NCBI RefSeq assembly: GCF_040645615.1
Contig: NZ_JBEYYO010000002.1
Coordinates: 62,001-126,000 of the forward strand
DNA length: 64,000 bases
Reading direction: 5' to 3'
Source: Glycomyces sp040645615
GTDB lineage: Bacteria > Actinomycetota > Actinomycetes > Mycobacteriales > Micromonosporaceae
Made by a program: the position numbers and the translations under genes. Positions 33,253 through 38,586 of the stretch are shown here, one piece after another. The notes below the pieces were generated by a model. That model was not told where the DNA came from. It saw only the letters and a list, made by a program, of their open reading frames with translations, and ran no database searches. Each line of letters starts with the position of its first letter. Positions within the stretch are counted from its first letter, which is position 1.

Positions 33253-33723
33253 ATGCCACTATCGATCAACCGACCCTTCAAGCACAAGCCCGGAGTCCCC
33301 TGGACGCCACCGCCGAACCCGAGCGCCGACCGCGGACCGCAGATCCACAGCAAACCCGCCTTCGTCGAGTCCGACGACGAGGAGTACCGCAAGGGCTGGC
33401 CGCCCGAAGGCGAACAAGGCGAGAACTACCGCTGGGAGACGCTGCGTCCCGGCACCACCATCGACCGGTTCGGCAGCGACCAGGGGTCGTGGCTCTCCCC
33501 GGTCGGCACCACCTTCGAGAAGCGGGCCATCGAGGAATCCTCGTACGGCAAGGGCTACTACGTGTACGAGGTCGTCCGCCCGTTCAACACCATGAGCAGC
33601 GACATCACCGAGGCGCAGGGCTACCCTGGGGGCGGGATCCAGCACGACATCCGCCCGCTCAGAGTGCAGGACCTCCTGAACGCCGACCCCCCGTTCCTCC
33701 GCGAAGTCCAAGTGACGAGATAG
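33253..33723 (+). CDS. TNT-domain toxin, predicted NAD+ glycohydrolase
   Basis: 156 residues. Residues about 60-140 match the tuberculosis necrotizing toxin (TNT) fold: R65-P-G-T-T-I-D71-R-F-G74, L81-S-P-V-G85 with F88 and R91-A, a Y-x-Y-E-V-V-R-P strand near 105, and G126-G-G-I-Q130. In CpnT of M. tuberculosis the corresponding Gln is essential for hydrolysing NAD(P)+; it is present here. The first 55 residues are a Pro-rich, basic lead without a WXG or signal sequence. It is immediately downstream of the EspC-like and WXG genes and 7 bases before a row of six related small genes, a typical toxin-immunity arrangement. Assignment by motif; activity untested. Confidence 0.88.
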   Translation: MPLSINRPFKHKPGVPWTPPPNPSADRGPQIHSKPAFVESDDEEYRKGWPPEGEQGENYRWETLRPGTTIDRFGSDQGSWLSPVGTTFEKRAIEESSYGKGYYVYEVVRPFNTMSSDITEAQGYPGGGIQHDIRPLRVQDLLNADPPFLREVQVTR

Positions 33724-33730
33724 GTGGCCA

Positions 33731-34267
33731 ATGCGAGTATCTGAACTGCCGGAACGCTTGTCGGCCATGGGCATCGGCACCGACCTCTACTCGATCGGGA
33801 CCGCCCGCGAGCAGAGCCTGTGCATCGAGCAGGTCGGGCGGGCCTGGGTGGTCTACTACCGCGAGCGCGGCCAGTGGAACAACACGCACAAGTTCGGCGA
33901 TGAGGAAAGCGCGGTCGAATACGTGATCGCCTCCTTCGAGGAGATGCTCGAATCGCGCCGATCGCGCGGGTTCCCGACCAGCGACTTGGCTCGCAGCAGA
34001 ACCAGCGTCGAGGACCGCATCCGGGCCCTCGGCGTGGGCACGGCCCACTACCGGATCGGGTCGGTCAGCGACAACGCGTGGAGTCTGGTCGAGGAGCACG
34101 GGCGCTGGCTGGTCTTCCGGACGGCGAACGGCGAACGCACCAGGGTCCTCGACTACGGCGACGACTTCGACTCGGCCGAGTCGGGCCTGTTCAAGATGTT
34201 GAGGAAGTGGCAGCGGGAGCAGACCGCCGCGGGCGTCTCGGCCGAGGCACTGGCGGCCGACCGGTGA
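33731..34267 (+). CDS. Two-domain immunity-like protein (array gene 1)
   Basis: 178 residues made of two copies of one domain: residues 1-75 (L-P-E-R-L, MGIGTDLYSIG, W-V-V-Y-Y-R-E-R-G-Q, F-G-D-E-E-S-A) and about 92-165 (LGVGTAHYRIG, W-L-V-F-R, D-S-A-E-S). Each copy starts with a helix, then G-x-G-x-x-x-Y-x-I-G, a strand pair with an aromatic W-x-V/L-x-Y/F core and a closing helix. Six neighbouring genes carry eight such copies. Its position seven bases after the TNT toxin makes it the prime candidate for the cognate immunity protein that binds the toxin in the producing cell. The family is not one I can name with certainty. Confidence 0.75.
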   Translation: MRVSELPERLSAMGIGTDLYSIGTAREQSLCIEQVGRAWVVYYRERGQWNNTHKFGDEESAVEYVIASFEEMLESRRSRGFPTSDLARSRTSVEDRIRALGVGTAHYRIGSVSDNAWSLVEEHGRWLVFRTANGERTRVLDYGDDFDSAESGLFKMLRKWQREQTAAGVSAEALAADR

Positions 34268-34291
34268 CCGCATCTGGTGAAGGAGCCGACC

Positions 34292-34564
34292 ATGCGCATG
34301 GATGAAGCCGAGCCGAGACTGCGCGAGCTGGGCATCGGGCGCTGGCACTACTCGATCGGTGCGGCCGTCGAAGGCAAGTTCTGCGCGGTCGGAGCGGGCG
34401 ACGCCTGGGAGCTGTTCTTCCTCGCCAACGGCCGCAAGGAGGAGCTCTACCGCCCGATCTCCGAAGAAGACGCGGCCCGCTTCTTCGTGCAACGCTTCGA
34501 AACCCAACGCGCGCACTACGTCCGCATGGGCATGGACCTGAGAAGACTCGCCCGGGACGAGTAG
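34292..34564 (+). CDS. Immunity-like domain protein (array gene 2)
   Basis: 90 residues from the ATG at 34292, six bases after AAGGAG; a GTG at 34277 overlaps that site. One domain copy: LRELGIGRWHYSIG near residue 9, W-E-L-F-F-L-A-N-G-R, S-E-E-D-A-A-R-F-F. The closing L-R-R-L-A-R-D-E resembles the end of array gene 5 (L-R-D-L-A-R-D-H), so these two are the closest relatives in the row. Cytoplasmic, no signal peptide. Either an immunity protein to another toxin variant or a duplicate of the resident one. Confidence 0.7.
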   Translation: MRMDEAEPRLRELGIGRWHYSIGAAVEGKFCAVGAGDAWELFFLANGRKEELYRPISEEDAARFFVQRFETQRAHYVRMGMDLRRLARDE

Positions 34565-34567
34565 GTT

Positions 34568-34807
34568 TTGAACCGGGCAGAGCTTCGGGCGGAACTGGAG
34601 CGCAACGGGGTGCCCGAGTGGGCGTACAGCCTGAACGGGGGCAACCGTCCCGAGAAGTACTGCATCGACGAGGGGCCGGACGGCTGGTCGGTGTACTACT
34701 CGGAGAAAGGCAACCGCAACGACGAGGTCGTGCTTGAGACCGAGGACGAGGCCTGCCGGAAGCTGCTCGAGTGGGTCCTGGCTGACGACTCGGTCATGGG
34801 CCGCTAG
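34568..34807 (+). CDS. Immunity-like domain protein (array gene 3)
   Basis: 79 residues from a TTG at 34568, three bases after the previous stop. The most diverged copy of the row, but it keeps the pattern: R-A-E-L-R-A-E-L, NGVPEWAYSLN, W-S-V-Y-Y-S-E-K-G-N and E-T-E-D-E-A-C-R-K-L-L. This short single-domain form, with a Y-S-L turn and a W-x-V-Y-Y-S-E-x-G strand, is the version I associate with genes that follow TNT toxins in many actinomycetes, so it may be the true antitoxin. Start codon moderately certain. Confidence 0.7.
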   Translation: MNRAELRAELERNGVPEWAYSLNGGNRPEKYCIDEGPDGWSVYYSEKGNRNDEVVLETEDEACRKLLEWVLADDSVMGR

Positions 34808-34824
34808 CGCGAGGAAGGGCGCCG

Positions 34825-35112
34825 ATGAGAACCGCGGACCTACCGGAGCTCCTGCGCGGCTTGGGCGTTGGATCCGCCTGGTATGCCGTCGGTGTCCCGC
34901 ACGAGGGCAGTTGGTGCATCCAGGACATGGGATCCTGGTGGGCGGTCTTCTTCCTGGAGCGGGGCACCTGGGGCGACATCGCCAAATTCGGCAGCGAGGA
35001 CCAGGCGTGCCGGTACCTGCTGGGCCGGTTCACCGAACTCGCCGACGCCGGCACTCCCGGTCTCGGGCGGGACCGGAAGACCCACTCGGAGCGGATAGAA
35101 ATGCGGGACTAG
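34825..35112 (+). CDS. Immunity-like domain protein (array gene 4)
   Basis: 95 residues with GAGGAAGG upstream of the ATG. One domain: L-P-E-L-L-R-G-LGVGSAWYAVG, W-W-A-V-F-F-L-E-R-G-T-W-G-D, F-G-S-E-D-Q-A-C-R-Y-L-L. It is closest to the first half of array gene 1 (same ERG-x-W and F-G-x-E sequence). The C-terminal tail (about 75-95) is polar and probably unstructured. No signal sequence, so it acts in the cytoplasm. Seventeen bases separate it from gene 3. Confidence 0.7.
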   Translation: MRTADLPELLRGLGVGSAWYAVGVPHEGSWCIQDMGSWWAVFFLERGTWGDIAKFGSEDQACRYLLGRFTELADAGTPGLGRDRKTHSERIEMRD

Positions 35113-35131
35113 CGGACACGGAAGGAGACCA

Positions 35132-35407
35132 ATGCAGATCGAAGAGCTCCCGGCCCGCCTGGCCGCAATCGGCGTCGGCCGCTGGCACTACTCCATCGGC
35201 GCCGACCAGGACGAGCGGTTCTGCGTCGTCCGCCCCGAAGGCGAGCGCTGGCACCTGTACTTCCGGCTGAGAGGCGAGAAGCAGGACACGATCTGGGCGT
35301 TCAGCGAGGACGAGGCCTGCCAGTACACACTCGACCGCTTCACCCGGCTGAAGGAGCGATACGTCAAGTACGGCCTCGATCTTCGCGACCTCGCACGTGA
35401 CCATTGA
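35132..35407 (+). CDS. Immunity-like domain protein (array gene 5)
   Basis: 91 residues; AAGGAG at 35121-35126 before the ATG. One domain: E-E-L-P-A-R-L, IGVGRWHYSIG, W-H-L-Y-F-R-L-R-G-E, F-S-E-D-E-A-C-Q-Y-T-L. The G-R-W-H-Y-S-I-G core is identical to that of array gene 2, pointing to a recent duplication. Its last 11 bases overlap the GTG of array gene 6. Role as for the other members of the row. Confidence 0.72.
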   Translation: MQIEELPARLAAIGVGRWHYSIGADQDERFCVVRPEGERWHLYFRLRGEKQDTIWAFSEDEACQYTLDRFTRLKERYVKYGLDLRDLARDH

Positions 35408-35972
35408 CCGCCGCACCATCGCCGACCTGCCCGCGTACTTGCGTGCGCGCGGGTTCGGGAGCGCGCATTACTCGATCGGGGTGGGGCGGCGGGATTCGGT
35501 CTCGGTCGTGACGGACGGCGACGCGTGGGTGGTGTGCCCCAAGTTCGAAGGGCATATGACCGGCGTGGGCCGGTTCCGGGACGAACATGAGGCGTGCAAG
35601 CACGTGCTTCGCCTGCTCCAGGAAGAAGAGCATCGTGCCGGGCCCGACGGGGCCAAAGCGAACGGGTACCTCCAGGAGTACTTCGCGCGTGAGCGCGAGC
35701 CGATCGAGGACCGGATCCGGGCGCTCGGCGTGGGCAGCGCGCACTTCAGCGTCGGCAAGGTCCGAGACGGCGCCTGGTGCCTGGTCGACCAGGATGGGCG
35801 TTGGTTGACGTTCCTGATGCAGCACGGCCGCCGCACTCGGGTTCGCGACCACCGTTCGGACTACGCCGCCGCCGAGTCGGCCTTCGTCTTCCAGATCAAG
35901 CTGTGGAAGCGCGAGCGACTGGCCGCGAGGAAACGCAGACAGCGCTTAAGGAGCTGGTCGAGGACCGCGTGA
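35397..35972 (+). CDS. Two-domain immunity-like protein (array gene 6)
   Basis: 191 residues from a GTG overlapping the previous gene by 11 bases. Like array gene 1 it is a fusion of two copies: RGFGSAHYSIG with D-A-W-V-V-C, and LGVGSAHFSVG with R-W-L-T-F-L. The linker R-E-P-I-E-D-R-I-R-A and the second domain resemble those of gene 1 (S-V-E-D-R-I-R-A), so the two fusions share one ancestor and the single-domain genes were added or split between them. The C-terminus is strongly basic. Last gene of the row; the next gene begins 94 bases later. Confidence 0.73.
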   Translation: MTIDRRTIADLPAYLRARGFGSAHYSIGVGRRDSVSVVTDGDAWVVCPKFEGHMTGVGRFRDEHEACKHVLRLLQEEEHRAGPDGAKANGYLQEYFAREREPIEDRIRALGVGSAHFSVGKVRDGAWCLVDQDGRWLTFLMQHGRRTRVRDHRSDYAAAESAFVFQIKLWKRERLAARKRRQRLRSWSRTA

Positions 35973-36065
35973 AGGGGCCCGTCCCAGGGGCGCTCGGGGT
36001 GTTCGCGGTTGGTGGCATTCTCGCGTTACCTTGGGATCTGGCCGCATACGCGAGAGGGGCAGCGG

Positions 36066-36803
36066 ATGGATGAATCCCCAGGTCAGTCGCATACTGATGA
36101 CGACGGGCACGTGACGCTGCGCGTCGGGGGCGACGGGGGCGTCGTCATCGAAGTGTCGCCGACGGGCTTTCGCCTGGCGCCCAGGGAACTCGCGCGGCTC
36201 ATCGTGGAGACGGCCGATCGGCTGCCGAATCCCGCCGATGAGGGCCGCGACGCACTCCTGTCCGCGACCGACTCGATCGCCGACCTCCAGCACGTCCTGG
36301 CCACCGGCGGATTCGAGGCCTTCAACGCCGCGATGCGACGCAAGCTCGGCATCCCCGAGCCCGAGACTCCGCCGATCCGCTCCGGTGAACGCGACGCAGC
36401 CCTCGCCGAGTCGCTCGGTTCGACGATCAATGGGATGCGCCAAAGCCCGACCGCCGAACCCGAACCCGACCAGGACCTCGAGGTCGTGGCCTGGTCCGAC
36501 GAAGGCGACCTCGGGATCGCCACCTCCGCCGGGCACGTCATCGCCAACGTCCAGATCGACGGCTCGGCGCGCCAGCGAGGCGTCGAAGGGCTCGGGCAGG
36601 CGTTGACCGACCTGCTGCGAAAGGCCCGCGCCGACCTGCACGGGCAATCCGAAACCAGGCTTCGGGCCGACCTGCCCGAAGGGGTCGCCGAGACCATGGA
36701 CCAGGCCCCCGCCGAAGGCGCGCGCGCCGGACGCCTCGGCCAGGCGATGCTCGACGACATCGTCCACAAGACCGAAGCCCTCAGACGAAAGGCGGGCCAA
36801 TGA
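36066..36803 (+). CDS. ESX-associated protein with two YbaB-like halves
   Basis: 245 residues from the ATG at 36066, seven bases after GAGAGGGG; a start at 36009 lacks a site. Two segments, H-V-T-L-R-V-G-G-D-G-G-V-V-I-E-V (about residue 15) and V-V-A-W-S-D-E-G-D-L-G-I-A-T (about 140), each look like the beta hairpin plus helix of YbaB proteins, separated by an acidic Pro-rich linker. This mirrors the two YbaB genes at 11949-12607. It overlaps the next gene by four bases and opens a three-gene set ending in a WXG effector. A DNA-binding or chaperone role is uncertain. Confidence 0.65.
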   Translation: MDESPGQSHTDDDGHVTLRVGGDGGVVIEVSPTGFRLAPRELARLIVETADRLPNPADEGRDALLSATDSIADLQHVLATGGFEAFNAAMRRKLGIPEPETPPIRSGERDAALAESLGSTINGMRQSPTAEPEPDQDLEVVAWSDEGDLGIATSAGHVIANVQIDGSARQRGVEGLGQALTDLLRKARADLHGQSETRLRADLPEGVAETMDQAPAEGARAGRLGQAMLDDIVHKTEALRRKAGQ

Positions 36804-37108
36804 CCGACATCGTGTGCGACACCGAGTTCGTGAAGCAACTCGGCCCCGACATCGAGAACGAGATCGCCCCCATCCTCGAAGAGGCCAGCGACATCCTCCC
36901 GGAGCTGCGCGCCCTCGACCGCGGCCTCTACACCGTCGTCACCCTCCCGATGGCCGCCGCCTACACGACCGCGGTGACCACGGTGACCGAGTCGATGCAG
37001 GGCGCCTCCGAGTGCTTCAAGGAGATGAACGACGCCATCTCGGGCTGCGCGGCCGACTACGAAGAGCTCGACCGCGTCGTCGCCCAAGCCTTCGGTGGGG
37101 AGAGCTGA
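36800..37108 (+). CDS. WXG100-size helical partner protein
   Basis: 102 residues, predicted two helices (about 10-40 and 55-97) around a central P-M-A-A-A-Y-T-T turn. There is no Trp and no W-x-G motif, but length, helix pattern and position just before a WXG effector (six bases) suit an EspC/WXG100-type partner. The start overlaps the preceding gene by four bases. Presumed to pair with the 302-residue effector that follows. Confidence 0.7.
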   Translation: MTDIVCDTEFVKQLGPDIENEIAPILEEASDILPELRALDRGLYTVVTLPMAAAYTTAVTTVTESMQGASECFKEMNDAISGCAADYEELDRVVAQAFGGES

Positions 37109-37114
37109 GCCGCC

Positions 37115-38023
37115 ATGTCGATGGGACAGGACATCTTCGACGCCGGCAATGAGATGTCGCCGGTCTACGAGGACATCATCTCCGGCTGCGCGATCGCGAT
37201 CATGCCGCCCGCGCTCGTCTTCGGGCTCTCGGTGCAGGCCGTGGCCACCAGCATCTACATGAACCAGTGCAACCCCGGTGACATGTTCAAGGCCGCCGGG
37301 GCCTGGATCGTGCTCGCCGAGAAGAACACCGAGGCCGCCGAGGCGCTGGCGGCCCAGACGGCGCGGGTCAACGACGAGAACTGGAAGGGCACCGACGCCG
37401 AGGCCTTCAAGAACAACTCCAGCGACGTCCAGGCGCAGCTCCAGCAGCTCGCAATCACCGCGTTCCTGATCGCCGCCCAGCTCATCGCGCTCGGCATCGC
37501 GCTGACGGTGTTCTGGGTGTTCCTGCTGGCCGTCACCGTGGTCATGGACGCGTTCCTGGTCGCGTACGTCGCCGCCTACGCCGGGGTCATCACCGCGGTC
37601 GGGGCCGAGGCGATCCGCGCGAGCTGCCTGACCGTCGCCTCGGCGCTGCTGGCGACCACGAAGAGCTTCGAGGCGACCATGTCGGCGATCTCCTCCGGGT
37701 GCGCCGCGGTGACCGCGCTGCTCACGGTGATCACGTTCGCCTACCAGGACGCGAAGGGCAACCCGGTCACGATCGAGGAGATCGCCAAGGGAAGCCTGAC
37801 GAACCAGCTGCTCGGCCTCGGCACCTTCGCCGAGCGCGCGCTGCTCATGACGCCGGGCGGGAAGCATGCCTCGCTCGGGGCCACCGAGGCGTTCAAGCAC
37901 GGCGTCAACTCCCAAGGCGGGTTCGGCATCGTCGACTCGCTCGCCGAGACCTACTACGACGACAACGAGAGCCTCCCCGAGGACTGGCGGGACCCCACCG
38001 ACGACGAGATCAGCTGGACGTGA
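37115..38023 (+). CDS. WXG100-type large effector, complete paralogue
   Basis: 302 residues. Hydrophobic stretch at about 24-45, then helices with the W90-K-G92 turn (G-T-D-A-E-A-F follows), two long hydrophobic segments (about 115-165) and further helices. The C-terminus ends E-S-L-P-E-D-W-R-D-P-T-D-D-E-I-S-W-T. It is paralogous to the truncated gene at the left edge of the window, with near-identical MNQCNPGD and KGNP segments. Several membrane spans suggest an inserted or pore-like substrate rather than a soluble toxin. Its end overlaps the end of the convergent membrane protein gene by 14 bases. Confidence 0.82.
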   Translation: MSMGQDIFDAGNEMSPVYEDIISGCAIAIMPPALVFGLSVQAVATSIYMNQCNPGDMFKAAGAWIVLAEKNTEAAEALAAQTARVNDENWKGTDAEAFKNNSSDVQAQLQQLAITAFLIAAQLIALGIALTVFWVFLLAVTVVMDAFLVAYVAAYAGVITAVGAEAIRASCLTVASALLATTKSFEATMSAISSGCAAVTALLTVITFAYQDAKGNPVTIEEIAKGSLTNQLLGLGTFAERALLMTPGGKHASLGATEAFKHGVNSQGGFGIVDSLAETYYDDNESLPEDWRDPTDDEISWT

Positions 38024-38375
38024 CCTGCGGTTTGGAGCGGATCATGACGGTCCAGACCGCGGCGGCCCCCGCGCCGAGCGGCAGCGTCCACCACAGGTAG
38101 GCGCACAGCCAGTACGGCCAGTCCCAGGTCGCGAACGCGGGCCGGAGCGGGAACCACAGGGCGATCGCCACCGCGGCGCCGATCGCGGCCGAGGCGGCGG
38201 CGGCCTTCGCCGAGCGGCGCACGCGGGGTCGCAGGGCCGCATCGCGTTTCGCCCTGCGCAGGTTGCCGCGCAGCGCCAATGCGGTGACGGCCAGGAACAC
38301 CAGGTAGATGATGGACGCGCCCATGAACAGCGCGCGCGGCACGCCCGCCGGGTCCTCGAAGATTCCCGGCAGCAT
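38010..38375 (-). CDS. Small membrane protein, three TM
   Basis: 121 residues with hydrophobic segments at about 15-35, 56-74 and 86-108 and a basic loop (R-R-A-K-R-D-A-A-L-R-P-R-V-R-R) between the first two. No recognised family. It is convergent with the WXG effector, sharing 14 bases at their 3' ends, and divergent from clpB; both the overlap and the small size make it unlikely to be functionally linked to either. Confidence 0.65.
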   Translation of the reverse strand: MLPGIFEDPAGVPRALFMGASIIYLVFLAVTALALRGNLRRAKRDAALRPRVRRSAKAAAASAAIGAAVAIALWFPLRPAFATWDWPYWLCAYLWWTLPLGAGAAAVWTVMIRSKPQVTSS

Positions 38376-38535
38376 CGCGCCTCCCTCCTCGGATTCGCCG
38401 TCCGAATCCGTTTCAGCATTCCGTTCCCACCCTAAGGGCCGCGTCGCGCCGCGGGAAGTCCAGGCCGTTGCGCGTGTCGGAGGCGGTGTGCCGGTGGGGG
38501 ACTTACGCTATGAGCGAATCCGAATGGCTTGGAAA

Positions 38536-38556
38536 GTTGAGCCGGGTAGACTCAAC
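38536..38556. promoter_or_regulatory. HAIR-type HspR operator upstream of clpB
   Basis: GTTGAGC, seven bases, then ACTCAAC, about 31 bases before the clpB start. This fits the HAIR element (CTTGAGT-N7-ACTCAAG) bound by the HspR repressor in Streptomyces and mycobacteria, with changes only in the outer positions. It predicts heat-shock control of clpB. Confidence 0.8.
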
Positions 38557-38586
38557 CTCGCACTCGCGTTAGGAAGGCACAGACCT

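Noticed and set aside
32380..35972. SMI1/KNR4-type immunity family for the array genes
   Set aside because: The repeated domain lacks the usual SMI1 pattern; I prefer to call it an unnamed immunity-like domain.
35777..36073. Alternative frame ending in a hydrophobic tail after array gene 6
   Set aside because: It lacks a start site and overlaps the clear two-domain array protein; the hydrophobic stretch is probably chance.
38308..38586. Longer ClpB start upstream of the GTG
   Set aside because: It would add about 93 residues foreign to ClpB and run through the HAIR operator; the GTG at 38587 has a good ribosome-binding site and gives normal length.
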